NCBI RefSeq assembly: GCF_000760035.1
Contig: NZ_JNAO01000010.1
Coordinates: 62,001-126,000, forward strand
DNA from: Prochlorococcus marinus str. MIT 9314
GTDB lineage: Bacteria; Cyanobacteriota; Cyanobacteriia; PCC-6307; Cyanobiaceae
Direction: 5' to 3'
Length of the DNA stretch: 64,000 bases
Position 1 is the first letter of the stretch; each line of letters opens with the position of its first letter. Made by a program: the position numbers and the translations under genes. Positions 29,252 through 37,673 of the stretch are shown here, piece by piece. The notes below the pieces were generated by a model. That model saw only the letters and a program-made list of their open reading frames with translations, was not told where the DNA came from and made no database searches.

Positions 29252-30034
29252 TTAATCTACTGCAGAATTTATCAAGTCAGGATTTCTTGCTTGAATGAAC
29301 TCTTGCCTAGCAGTTTCCACTTGAGAACCAATAGGTAACTCAAGACAATATCCAGCACCGTATACAGTTTTTATATAAGTAGGTTTGCGTGGATCGGGTT
29401 CAAGTTTAGTGCGTAAGTGTCTAATATGAACTCTTATGGTCTCAATATCATCATCAGGTTCATATCCCCATACTTCTTTAAGAATTAACGCTGGCGATAC
29501 GGTTTGACCATGTCTCTGCAAAAGACAATGAAGAAGTTCAAATTCAAGATGTGTTAACCTTACTGGAGATTCAAACCATATAGCTTCAAATCTTTCCGGA
29601 ACAAGAGTTAAAGGGCCATAATTTAATATTTCTTGCTGGTTACTAGAATTTAATTGTGCTCTATTAGTTCTTCTTAATAAAGCTTTTATGCGTACATATA
29701 ATTCTTCTAAATCAAATGGTTTTGTAATGTAATCATCTGCTCCAGAATTAAACCCAGTAACTTTATCTTTAAGGCCACCTAACGCAGTTATCATCAAAAT
29801 TGGTATATTTGATGTTCTTTCATCTCTTCTTAGTCGCTGGCATAAAGTTAAACCATCAACATTTGGTAGCATTAAATCTAAAAGTATTAAATCTGGTGAA
29901 TATTGAAGAGCTAATGCTTGTCCTTTAATTCCATCTTCAGCTTTTTGAACATCGAAACCTGAATGTTCTAAATGCCTAGCCACTAAATCCCGCATATCAC
30001 GATCGTCTTCAATTAAAAGGATTGAAATTTTCAT
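29252..30034 (-). CDS. rpaA: OmpR-type response regulator RpaA
   Basis: This 260-residue regulator has a receiver with phospho-acceptor D53 in [13 protein letters not shown], and a winged-helix output domain with [23 protein letters not shown]. The segment [19 protein letters not shown] is characteristic of RpaA. RpaA is the clock-output and redox regulator that gates day/night expression. It is convergent with holB. A roughly 370-base AT-rich region without recognisable genes lies upstream. Confidence 0.95.
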   Translation of the reverse strand: MKISILLIEDDRDMRDLVARHLEHSGFDVQKAEDGIKGQALALQYSPDLILLDLMLPNVDGLTLCQRLRRDERTSNIPILMITALGGLKDKVTGFNSGADDYITKPFDLEELYVRIKALLRRTNRAQLNSSNQQEILNYGPLTLVPERFEAIWFESPVRLTHLEFELLHCLLQRHGQTVSPALILKEVWGYEPDDDIETIRVHIRHLRTKLEPDPRKPTYIKTVYGAGYCLELPIGSQVETARQEFIQARNPDLINSAVD

Positions 30035-30438
30035 ATTTATAAACTATTAAATTAAAATTAAGTTTTGGTATAGTAATTCTCTCAAGAATTTATGAAGATT
30101 GCTGAATAACTGTAAACAATTTTATCAATTAGATTTATCAAATAACATAGCGATAGCAATGATTTAGATAGAAATTTCGAATTTTTAAAAAGTTGAAATT
30201 TTAGAATTTCTTTCGATTTTATTTACTTTTTCTTAATAATCAGATGATTATTTAGAAACAAGTAATGATTCAGATTGAAAGAATATCTTATTCAGATTGG
30301 CTTTATAAGGTTTAGAAAAATTGAATAAGATGGAGATTTTCAGCTTTAAAATGGGAAATAACTAAGTTTAAAATTTTTAATTTTTCCAAAATGTTATAAC
30401 TCACAATTTTGATTATATTTAAAAAAATTTCAGTACCT
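30035..30438. other. Gene-free region upstream of rpaA
   Basis: About 400 bases between the rpaA start and the next likely ATG hold no coding frame I can support. The base composition is extremely AT-rich. One short palindrome (GAAATT-TTAG-AATTTC, 30195-30210) stands about 160 bases upstream of rpaA. The stretch presumably holds the rpaA promoter and leader, but I can place no box with confidence. Confidence 0.5.
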
Positions 30439-30798
30439 ATGAAAAAGAAATCTATTATTTATTCTGATTTATCAAAAAAACAACTAGAAATTCTTAAAGA
30501 ACTTTACATACAAAAGAAAGTTGAATCGATGAGTCATCAAGAACTTAAACAATATGTATTAGAAATTATTGCTCATCAGATAAACGATACTATTGGCAAA
30601 GAAGAGGAAATGGAAGCATGGAGAGAAATGTCAGATTTTTTTGGAGAACAATTTGAAATAAATATCTTAGAAATACAAAAAAAATACATTAACGATAAAA
30701 ACGTAATTCAAACAGAAATAGACTCTCAGCAGCAAAGAATAGAATTACTTGAAAGGAATAATTTAGATCAAGAGAAAAAGGATATGTGGGATGACTAG
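30439..30798 (+). CDS. Hypothetical helical protein
   Basis: This 119-residue soluble protein reads MKKKSIIYSDLSKKQLEIL at its start and appears almost wholly helical, with a coiled-coil-like C-terminal half rich in Glu, Lys and Gln (residues 70-119). I recognise no family. The frame extends to a TTG at 30409, but I prefer the ATG at 30439 because the ten extra residues look non-conserved and no ribosome site supports the TTG. It stands alone between rpaA and the tRNA-Asn pocket. Confidence 0.65.
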   Translation: MKKKSIIYSDLSKKQLEILKELYIQKKVESMSHQELKQYVLEIIAHQINDTIGKEEEMEAWREMSDFFGEQFEINILEIQKKYINDKNVIQTEIDSQQQRIELLERNNLDQEKKDMWDD

Positions 30799-30858
30799 AA
30801 TTTCCTGAACAAAATAGTAATTCAAACGATTTAACAGAAATATATCTCAATTTTAAAA

Positions 30859-30966
30859 ATGACAATCAATCAACGAGCTTTTTCCATTTTTGTGGAAAAT
30901 TCAGTAAATGTTACAAATACTGTTATTAAAAAAACAATTTTTAAACCTTTAAATAAAATAAATTAG
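30859..30966 (+). CDS. Possible small protein (35 aa)
   Basis: An ATG frame of 35 residues begins MTINQRAFSIFVENSVNVTN and ends with KKTIFKPLNKIN. It is amphipathic and basic at the end. A similar-looking short frame follows 7 bases later in another frame, and both end with a KPL-K motif after a hydrophobic segment. This is only suggestive, because 35-codon frames arise by chance in AT-rich DNA. Confidence 0.3.
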   Translation: MTINQRAFSIFVENSVNVTNTVIKKTIFKPLNKIN

Positions 30967-30973
30967 ACTGAAT

Positions 30974-31078
30974 TTGATTTTTACTAATGTTCTATATACT
31001 GTTCTTAATACTATATCAAATATAGCTGATAATATCTTCGGCAAACCACTATTTAAAAAAAAGAGATCAAAGCAATAA
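30974..31078 (+). CDS. Possible small protein (34 aa, TTG start)
   Basis: A TTG frame encodes 34 residues (MIFTNVLYTVLNTISNIAD at the start, then IFGKPLFKKKRSKQ). The tail is strongly basic after a hydrophobic amphipathic segment, as seen in some small membrane-active proteins. It ends exactly at the hairpin that terminates the opposing tRNA-Asn gene. Support is weak without comparative data. Confidence 0.3.
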   Translation: MIFTNVLYTVLNTISNIADNIFGKPLFKKKRSKQ

Positions 31079-31104
31079 AAAAGTCACTTTTTTAGGGTGA
31101 CTTT
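31076..31104 (-). terminator. Terminator of tRNA-Asn
   Basis: On the minus strand, AAAGTCAC and GTGACTTT (31097-31104 and 31080-31087) form an 8-bp stem around a 9-base loop, followed by TTTATT. It lies 25 bases past the tRNA 3' end. Confidence 0.75.
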
Positions 31105-31128
31105 GGATAACTTTTTAGAATTTATAAA

Positions 31129-31200
<72 letters not shown>

Positions 31201-31249
31201 ATATAAAATGAATTTAGCTCTTTAAAGTACCTTATGACAAGTACAGGAG

Positions 31250-31936
31250 TTAATTGTATTGAAATTTTGATGGTTCGTGCCAACCAGATAAAAAACCATT
31301 TTTCAACTCTGCAACTGCATCAGCATAAGTTAATTCTTCATAACGATGAGTAATCCAAAAAGCTGATAAAGGTTTTTGAAGGTCACTTGTAAGATTTTTA
31401 ATAGTTTGTAAAACTTTTAATTGGCTGGTTTGATCTAGTAATGCTGTAGGCTCATCTAAAAGAATAAAGTTTCTGTTGCTAATCAGAGCGCATGCAATGG
31501 TTAACCGTTGTTTTTGTCCACCGCTCAAGGTATGAACTGGCCTTTTTTCAAAACCAGTCATTCCTACCTGATTAAGAACATATTCAATTTTTTTATTAGT
31601 TTCATGTTGACTTATATTCTGATTAACATTAAGCAGAAGTTCACTCCTACAATTAGGCATCAATATTTGATGATCAGGGTTTTGAAACACCATGCCAATA
31701 TTTGCATTAGAGTAAATGAAACCGTTTTGGGGTTTGATTATTCCATTAATTAATTTTAAAAGAGTACTTTTTCCGCTCCCGTTTTTACCTACGACCATCC
31801 AAAAACCAGGCTTTTTTATTGAGAAGTTACATTGAAAAATTAATTTTTTTTTGTCTCCAGGGTATGAAAAAGAAACATCTTTGAATTTTATATAAGGTAT
31901 TTCATTTTCAAAGCAATCTCGCATTAATTCTATCAA
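31250..31936 (-). CDS. ABC transporter ATP-binding protein (CbiO/EcfA-like)
   Basis: This 228-residue ATPase has Walker A GKNGSGKST near 50-58, a Q-loop in MVFQNPDHQI (typical of ECF/CbiO ATPases), signature LSGGQKQR near 137 and Walker B FILLDEPTA. A permease partner is not adjacent. It would energise uptake or act as a soluble ABC protein like its plastid relatives. The UPF0367 gene upstream on the same strand overlaps it by four bases. Confidence 0.85.
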   Translation of the reverse strand: MIELMRDCFENEIPYIKFKDVSFSYPGDKKKLIFQCNFSIKKPGFWMVVGKNGSGKSTLLKLINGIIKPQNGFIYSNANIGMVFQNPDHQILMPNCRSELLLNVNQNISQHETNKKIEYVLNQVGMTGFEKRPVHTLSGGQKQRLTIACALISNRNFILLDEPTALLDQTSQLKVLQTIKNLTSDLQKPLSAFWITHRYEELTYADAVAELKNGFLSGWHEPSKFQYN

Positions 31937-32205
31937 TCTATGTTAAGAGAAAATCCTGGTCTTTTAGCTCCTCCTGCTACTGAAGATTTTTCATATATCT
32001 GAACAGAAATAATTTCTTTAGCTCTTACAGCAATTAATTTATCTTGCACTTTGTCACACCTTAATTCGATCAAGATTGAGGATTCCAAAGTTTCGTTCAT
32101 AGAAGTTTTTATTTCATCATAAATTCGTTGAACATCATCAAATTCTTTTTTCTGAATTGAAAGTGGAAAAGGTGAATATCTCAGACTTAGTTCCAGAGAA
32201 TACAT
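31933..32205 (-). CDS. UPF0367 family protein
   Basis: This 90-residue protein matches the cyanobacterial UPF0367 pattern: MYSLELSLRYSPFPLSIQ at the start, then a mixed helix-strand region and EIISVQIYEKSS near 63-74. Function is unknown. It overlaps the following ABC ATPase by four bases (ATGA type), a pairing that suggests a shared role. The start is ATG at 32205. Confidence 0.85.
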   Translation of the reverse strand: MYSLELSLRYSPFPLSIQKKEFDDVQRIYDEIKTSMNETLESSILIELRCDKVQDKLIAVRAKEIISVQIYEKSSVAGGAKRPGFSLNID

Positions 32206-32358
32206 AATAATTTCAAAACTACCTTTTATAATAGTAAATTTTTTTTATGCAGAAAGTTATTTTAAATTAAATTCTTTTGAGAAAATTTTATAAAAGATCT
32301 ATAAATACATTTATCATGTATTTAGGAGATTGTATTTTTAAATTTAAAAAATCATTTC

Positions 32359-33327
32359 ATGGAAATAGCAAATGATATAACTTCTCTTGTTGGAAATACC
32401 CCGTTAGTTAAATTAAATCGAATAAGAAAGCATTTTAATTGCTATCCAGAAATAATAGCCAAACTAGAAAGTTTCAATCCATCAGCTTCCGTTAAGGATC
32501 GCATCGCTTATTCAATGTTATGTAAAGCAGAAGAAGACGGATTGATAAAACCAGATAAAACAACGTTGATTGAAGCTACAAGTGGGAACACGGGCATCGC
32601 ATTAGCAATGGTTGCTGCAGCAAAAGGGTATAAATTGATATTAACTATGCCGGATACGATGAGTATTGAGAGGAGGGCAATGTTGAGAGCATATGGAGCT
32701 GAATTACAGTTAACGCCTGGGAAAGAAGGAATGAAAGGAGCTTTAGATTTAGCTAATGAGCTATCTTCAACCATTGCAAATAGTTATCAATTTAATCAAT
32801 TTGAAAACTTTGCTAATCCAGATATTCATGAAAGAACAACGGCACAAGAAATATGGTCTCAATCTAATAACAATTTAGATGGACTAGTTACAGGAGTAGG
32901 AACAGGAGGAACAATCACTGGTTGCGCACGTTTCTTGAAAAAAGTTAATCCTAATTGCAAAATTTATGCTGTAGAGCCCAAAAAAAGTGCTGTTATTTCT
33001 GGAAAAAAAGCAGGATCTCATTCGATTCAAGGTATAGGAGCAGGTTTCGTGCCGAAAGTACTTGATACTAAATTAATTGATGAAATTATAAAAATAGATG
33101 ACGATGAAGCATTTTATTATGGGCGTTTATTAGCTCGATTGGAAGGCCTTTTATCTGGCATCAGTAGCGGTGCAGCTCTTGCAGCAACTATTAAAATCGG
33201 TGAAAGGAAAGAACTAACTAACAAAAGATTGATAGTTATTCTTCCAAGTTTTGGTGAAAGATATTTATCAACAGCAATGTTTGAATCTAATACTTCAATT
33301 CAAGCCAGAAAAGATGGTTATCTTTAA
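32359..33327 (+). CDS. cysK: Cysteine synthase (O-acetylserine sulfhydrylase)
   Basis: This 322-residue PLP enzyme makes cysteine from O-acetylserine and sulfide. The PLP lysine lies in SASVKDRIAYSM near 43-54, the substrate loop in EATSGNTGIAL near 73, and the phosphate-binding loop in GVGTGGTITG near 180. Family length is usual. It starts after a 150-base region and is followed by a DnaJ-type gene 16 bases later. Confidence 0.95.
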   Translation: MEIANDITSLVGNTPLVKLNRIRKHFNCYPEIIAKLESFNPSASVKDRIAYSMLCKAEEDGLIKPDKTTLIEATSGNTGIALAMVAAAKGYKLILTMPDTMSIERRAMLRAYGAELQLTPGKEGMKGALDLANELSSTIANSYQFNQFENFANPDIHERTTAQEIWSQSNNNLDGLVTGVGTGGTITGCARFLKKVNPNCKIYAVEPKKSAVISGKKAGSHSIQGIGAGFVPKVLDTKLIDEIIKIDDDEAFYYGRLLARLEGLLSGISSGAALAATIKIGERKELTNKRLIVILPSFGERYLSTAMFESNTSIQARKDGYL

Positions 33328-33343
33328 TACATAATTTATAAAA

Positions 33344-34021
33344 ATGGAAAAAAATTTATATGAAGAATTAGGCCTTAAAAAAAATGCAACCAGAAGTGAA
33401 ATCAAATCTTCATATCGCTCTTTAGTAAAGCAACATCATCCTGATAAGGGGGGGGAAAAAGAACGATTTCTTGCAATACAAAATGCCTGGGAGACCCTAA
33501 ATGACCCTATCAAAAAAGAACAATATGATAAAAGTTTTATCTCTTCCAGTTCATCATTTGATTCTTTAAATGAAAATTGGGAAAAAAAAATTAATTCAAA
33601 AAAATATAATTCGTCAGTTAAAGACAAAGAAGTTGAAACATGGATTAAAGAAAGTTTCACTCCAATCAATAGATTAATTAGTCAAATAATTAAACCTTTG
33701 AACAACGAAATAAAAGAACTATCTGCGGATCCATATGATGACCAACTAATGGAAAATTTCTGCAGTTACATAAATCTTTCGCAAAAGAAAATAGAAAAAG
33801 TTGAAAAAATTTATAACAAAAAAATAGTTCCAAAGTCTATTTCAGCTTTAGGCCTAGATCTTTATCATTGTTTTTCACAAGTTAAAGAGGCACTATCAGA
33901 ATTTGATAGATATACACAGGGATATGTAGATAATTACTTATTTGATGGTAAGGAAATGATCAAAGAAGCAAAAAGGATCCAATCAAAGATGTCTAAAGAG
34001 AAAAAAAATAAAAACTTTTAG
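33344..34021 (+). CDS. DnaJ-domain protein
   Basis: This 225-residue protein has a complete J domain at residues 3-65, with the catalytic HPD in VKQHHPDKGG. There is no Gly/Phe region, no zinc finger and no DnaJ C-terminal substrate domain. The remaining ~160 residues are helical and basic (Lys-rich end). It is thus a class III J-protein that would recruit DnaK to a specific client. It lies 16 bases after cysK. Confidence 0.88.
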   Translation: MEKNLYEELGLKKNATRSEIKSSYRSLVKQHHPDKGGEKERFLAIQNAWETLNDPIKKEQYDKSFISSSSSFDSLNENWEKKINSKKYNSSVKDKEVETWIKESFTPINRLISQIIKPLNNEIKELSADPYDDQLMENFCSYINLSQKKIEKVEKIYNKKIVPKSISALGLDLYHCFSQVKEALSEFDRYTQGYVDNYLFDGKEMIKEAKRIQSKMSKEKKNKNF

Positions 34022-34031
34022 ATACAAAACT

Positions 34032-34268
34032 TTATTGCAAATATTCTTTAAGTTGTTCTAATTTCAACCAAACATCTGGAACAGGTCTGCGCCACCTAAT
34101 CTGAGCATATTCGTCTTTGACTGAGAGAATTTCTCCAGGACCTTCAAACACATAATTAGGTAAATCGTAATCACTAGCTAAAGCCTCGATACTTTTTATA
34201 TAATTTTCTTTATCGACAAAAACTAAACTTCCTTTCTTGAGAGGTTTCTTTGGAATAGAATCTGTCAT
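34032..34268 (-). CDS. ndhO: NAD(P)H-quinone oxidoreductase subunit O
   Basis: This 78-residue subunit is specific to oxygenic phototrophs and sits in the NDH-1 peripheral arm. Family segments are KKGSLVFVDKENY near 11-23, the PNYVFEGPGEIL stretch, and YAQIRWRRPVPDVWL near 54-68. It is convergent with the DnaJ-like gene and divergent from the SDR gene (135-base shared region). NdhO is known to modulate cyclic electron flow. Confidence 0.94.
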   Translation of the reverse strand: MTDSIPKKPLKKGSLVFVDKENYIKSIEALASDYDLPNYVFEGPGEILSVKDEYAQIRWRRPVPDVWLKLEQLKEYLQ

Positions 34269-34403
34269 AATAAATTCAAGGAAGTTATTTGAAATTTATT
34301 ATACAAAAACTTTTTTGAAAAATATTGAAAAAAATTTATACCGGAATAATAATTACAAACGTCTAAAAAATTTTATAGTCTTAAATGATAAACTTAATAT
34401 TAT

Positions 34404-35330
34404 ATGCGTCTTTTACTACTTGGCTGCACTGGATTTGTTGGGAAAGAATTAGTTCCAACACTACTCAATGAAAATCACGAAATAAACATTGTCAGTAGAA
34501 AACCCATTAGTAAATTAAAGGTTGATTTAGATTTCAATAAGTTTAAGTTTTTTCAAATAGATTTATCAAAAGAAAAAAACTGGAATAACGAAAATCTTCT
34601 AAATATTTTAAGAGATACCGATGGAATTATTAACCTGATGGGAGAACCCATAGCAGAAAAAAAATGGACTTCAGAACAAAAACAGGAGATTGAAAATAGT
34701 CGTATTAACACCACAACATTTATGATGAAGACCCTTAAAAATTTAAAAATAAACCCGAAAGTCATTATAAATGGATCAGCAATAGGTTATTACGGCACAA
34801 GTTTATCTGCTGAATTCAATGAAAATAGTATTGGAGGAAAAGACTTTTTAGCTAATCTTTGCAAAAAATGGGAAGCGGTCGCTGCTGAAAAACCATTTTT
34901 CTCAAGGTTAGTTATTTTTAGAATTGGAATAGTTCTAGAGGCAGATGGAGGAGCATTAGGAAAAATGCTCCCTATATTTAAAGTTGGATTAGGTGGACCA
35001 ATTGGAGATGGTAAGCAATGGATGAGTTGGATTCATAGAACTGATTTATGTACATTAATTACTCAAGCATTAGTTGATAAAAAGTATTCGGGAGTATTTA
35101 ATGCTGTTGCACCAAATCCAGTATTAATGAGAGAATTTTCTCAGACTTTAGGCAAATGTCTGAATAGACCTAATTTACTTCCAGTGCCTGGTGCGGTTTT
35201 AAAATTATTGTTAGGAGATGGAGCAAAAGTCGTATTGGAAGGACAAAAAGTAATAAGCAGTAAACTAAAAAATTATACTTTTAAATATCCTCTTCTTGAG
35301 AAAGCAATTTACGCCTCCACCAAGAATTAA
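34404..35330 (+). CDS. SDR family NAD(P)-binding protein (TIGR01777/SDR39U1-type)
   Basis: This 308-residue protein has a Rossmann start (LLLGCTGFVGKEL, 3-15), INLMGEPIAEKKW near 75-87, GSAIGYYG near 125 and SWIHRTDLC near 210. These are hallmarks of the SDR39U1 subfamily, whose plastid members affect plastid division. The substrate is unknown. Its last 50 bases overlap the convergent 89-residue membrane protein gene. Confidence 0.88.
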   Translation: MRLLLLGCTGFVGKELVPTLLNENHEINIVSRKPISKLKVDLDFNKFKFFQIDLSKEKNWNNENLLNILRDTDGIINLMGEPIAEKKWTSEQKQEIENSRINTTTFMMKTLKNLKINPKVIINGSAIGYYGTSLSAEFNENSIGGKDFLANLCKKWEAVAAEKPFFSRLVIFRIGIVLEADGGALGKMLPIFKVGLGGPIGDGKQWMSWIHRTDLCTLITQALVDKKYSGVFNAVAPNPVLMREFSQTLGKCLNRPNLLPVPGAVLKLLLGDGAKVVLEGQKVISSKLKNYTFKYPLLEKAIYASTKN

Positions 35331-35550
35331 TACCGTTTACTAAAGCACCAATAATAAGAATTGTTATCAATGGGACTACAAGAGGATTCCAAACTATCTG
35401 AATAAAATTAATAAAAATAAATATGCCATTAAATTGCATGATGATTGCAAAAATAAAAAATATTGCAAAAAAAATGACTGTAAATAAATTTATTAATAAC
35501 AAATTATCGATAATTTGTTTTAACTTATTTTGATTACTCTCCTTAGTCAT
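35281..35550 (-). CDS. Small membrane protein, two helices
   Basis: This 89-residue protein has two predicted membrane helices (residues ~18-45 and ~52-72) with a basic loop WWRRK near the end. I recognise no family. It overlaps the start of the lipid-A-synthase-like gene upstream by eight bases, so it is probably co-translated with it. Its 3' end overlaps the SDR gene by 50 bases on the other strand. Confidence 0.65.
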   Translation of the reverse strand: MTKESNQNKLKQIIDNLLLINLFTVIFFAIFFIFAIIMQFNGIFIFINFIQIVWNPLVVPLITILIIGALVNGINSWWRRKLLSQEEDI

Positions 35551-36745
35551 TTTTTACAACAATATTCATGTCATCAACAATTTTAAGACAAGCTTTGTTT
35601 TCACCCAGTCTTTTTTTAGCATTTTCATTACATGAGATCATAAACTTCTTATTCAGCTGTATAAGGTATATTATTTTTATGATCAATTTTATTGTCTGAT
35701 TGATTTGATCATTCTTATCTTTATAATTAGTGGCACAAAAAACATATTTTCCAAGCAAACGTCTTTGCGCTTCTGCAAAAGTTCTTGTAAATTGTGGACC
35801 TTTACCTTCAATCTGAATAACCGGTTTTCCTAAACCAATCGCTTGTTCTGCTGCTGTTCCTGCCATGCTGATACAGCATCTACTTTTCAATAATATTTTG
35901 TCAAAATTATTCCAATATATATTCACTTCTAAAAATTTATATTGGAATTTCAAGAGATTATTTTTTTTTATATTTTCTATTTTTAACCATCCTCTTTTTT
36001 GAAATATCTCCTTTATTTTTAATGAAGATAGAGCATTAACTATTGCAAAATTAAACTGAATTTTTTGGAAATATCTTAAATCTGACAATGACTCTAATAC
36101 CTCTAAAATAAAAACAAAATTATCTAAAATCTCAGGGAATCTACTTCCTGGAAATAATCCAATACTAAATTCAGCTTTATTTAATTCTTTGTTTCTAGGA
36201 AAAAACTTATCCATAAATGGGTTGCCTAAAAAAGACACTTTCTTTTTTAATTGCAATGTTAAATCATTAGCTGTAAGGGAATCTCTCGTATATATTTTTT
36301 TTGCTTTTTGTGAGAGCAAGAAAAATTTAGAAGGCCATGGTAATTTCAACTTCCCTTCATAATGGCTGGAATAAGCAACAAGATATGTAAAAAAATCTTT
36401 CTTACAAACCCATGCAAAAAAAACTGGCACAATATCTCCAACTACAAAAAAATAATCGTATTTTTTTCTTATTTTAAAAGTTAAATATAATCTTTTTAAG
36501 ACATAAAATATTTCTCCTCCTAATATCTCAGTAAGTCTTCCCTTGAAAGAATTATAGCCAATGCCTCCAGTTCTAAATTCTTTAGTTTTACCGATAATCT
36601 TAATTTGTTCTTTCTCGTAATGGTTTCCCATACCAACAATTGGCAAAGCATGAACAGAATAACCACTTTTTACGAATTGTTTAGCTATTAAACTGCCAGA
36701 TAGATCTTCTCCATGCCCATTACTCAATATTAAAATATTTAACAA
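35543..36745 (-). CDS. Lipid-A-disaccharide synthase-related protein (TIGR03492 type)
   Basis: This 400-residue protein resembles a GT-B glycosyltransferase. It opens with LNILILSNGHGEDLSGSLIA, has LFPGSRFPEIL near 205, and a C-terminal donor-site segment with CISMAGTAAEQAIGLGKPVIQ near 290-310. It is related to LpxB but lacks several LpxB residues. Picocyanobacteria have atypical LPS, so true LpxB function is unlikely; a glycolipid role is possible. A TPR gene is immediately upstream on the same strand (1-base gap). Confidence 0.78.
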   Translation of the reverse strand: MLNILILSNGHGEDLSGSLIAKQFVKSGYSVHALPIVGMGNHYEKEQIKIIGKTKEFRTGGIGYNSFKGRLTEILGGEIFYVLKRLYLTFKIRKKYDYFFVVGDIVPVFFAWVCKKDFFTYLVAYSSHYEGKLKLPWPSKFFLLSQKAKKIYTRDSLTANDLTLQLKKKVSFLGNPFMDKFFPRNKELNKAEFSIGLFPGSRFPEILDNFVFILEVLESLSDLRYFQKIQFNFAIVNALSSLKIKEIFQKRGWLKIENIKKNNLLKFQYKFLEVNIYWNNFDKILLKSRCCISMAGTAAEQAIGLGKPVIQIEGKGPQFTRTFAEAQRRLLGKYVFCATNYKDKNDQINQTIKLIIKIIYLIQLNKKFMISCNENAKKRLGENKACLKIVDDMNIVVKND

Positions 36746-36746
36746 T

Positions 36747-37175
36747 TTAAAATTCCAACCATTTTTTTACTTTGGTTAACTCAGGCCAATCTGGATATCT
36801 ACTTAATCCGTCTTCAACAGATTCTTTCAACTCACTTTTCACATCTGGCATCATCATAGACATTTTTTTTATTAACTCAATATGATCCCTAACACCTTTA
36901 TTATTGGTAGCCAAAAGAGCTAAAGACAAATTCATTCTTGCTTGTGGATCTTGCTGATTTAATCGAACAGCTTGTCTGGCAGCTGACAAAGCTTCTTCAT
37001 TATTTTTCAAAAGTAATTGCAGCCATGATAAACAAGTCCAAGCAGCAAAATGATTTGGGATTTGCTGTATAATATTTCGAAAATCTTGAACGATTGGAAT
37101 TAAATCTTGCCCTGCCTTATATCTTGATAAAGCTGCATTAAAATCCTCTTCGATGGGATTAATTTCGTTATTCAT
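36747..37175 (-). CDS. TPR-repeat protein
   Basis: This 142-residue helical protein has two recognisable TPR units (residues ~35-105, with AAWTCLSWLQLLLKNNEEAL and RQAVRLNQQDPQARMNLSL). It has no signal peptide, so it is likely a cytoplasmic scaffold. It lies between the SufA-like and GT-B-like genes on the same strand with gaps of 6 and 1 bases. Confidence 0.8.
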   Translation of the reverse strand: MNNEINPIEEDFNAALSRYKAGQDLIPIVQDFRNIIQQIPNHFAAWTCLSWLQLLLKNNEEALSAARQAVRLNQQDPQARMNLSLALLATNNKGVRDHIELIKKMSMMMPDVKSELKESVEDGLSRYPDWPELTKVKKWLEF

Positions 37176-37181
37176 TATTTA

Positions 37182-37574
37182 TTAAACTGCAAAGGAGCTT
37201 CCACAACCACAAGTTTGAGAGGCATTGGGATTTACAAAATTAAAGCCACCTCCAATTAATTCCTTACTAAAATCTAACTGCATTCCATAAATATATAAAA
37301 GACTTTTAGGGTCACAAACCACTTGAAAGCTTTGATCAGCTTTTAATGAATAATCATACACTTTATCATCGGGATTTATTTCATCAGTTCCTATAAAATC
37401 CATCGTATAACTCATTCCACTACAACCGCCTGATCGTACTCCTACCCTTAGTGCTTTTTTATCACTTTGGCCCTTCAATAAATTTGAAATTTGTTCTATA
37501 GCATCTTTAGTAATTAAGATACCTTTGCCATCATCAGAATTTTTAATTTCCTGTTTAACTTCTACATTTTCCAT
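37182..37574 (-). CDS. Iron-sulfur cluster assembly protein, A-type (SufA/HesB family)
   Basis: This 130-residue A-type carrier has the three conserved cysteines: RSGGCSGMSY in the middle and CGCGSSF at the C-terminus. It would transfer or hold Fe-S clusters for photosystem I and NDH-1. The frame is open 20 residues upstream to 37634, but that part is hydrophobic and non-family, so I prefer the ATG at 37574 (MENVEVKQ). Confidence 0.92.
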   Translation of the reverse strand: MENVEVKQEIKNSDDGKGILITKDAIEQISNLLKGQSDKKALRVGVRSGGCSGMSYTMDFIGTDEINPDDKVYDYSLKADQSFQVVCDPKSLLYIYGMQLDFSKELIGGGFNFVNPNASQTCGCGSSFAV

Positions 37575-37673
37575 AAACAAAGGATTTCTACTATTTATAA
37601 TATAAAAACTTAATCGATAGGATGCATAGAACAAACATTATCCAAACTTGATTTGTTATAATTCTAAGAAAAA

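Noticed and set aside
30035-30438. A non-coding RNA upstream of rpaA
   Set aside because: Only one short AT-rich palindrome and no convincing promoter or terminator; not enough to call.
37575-37634. Twenty extra N-terminal residues on the SufA-like protein
   Set aside because: Hydrophobic, non-family sequence; an ATG follows at 37574 and gives the usual length.
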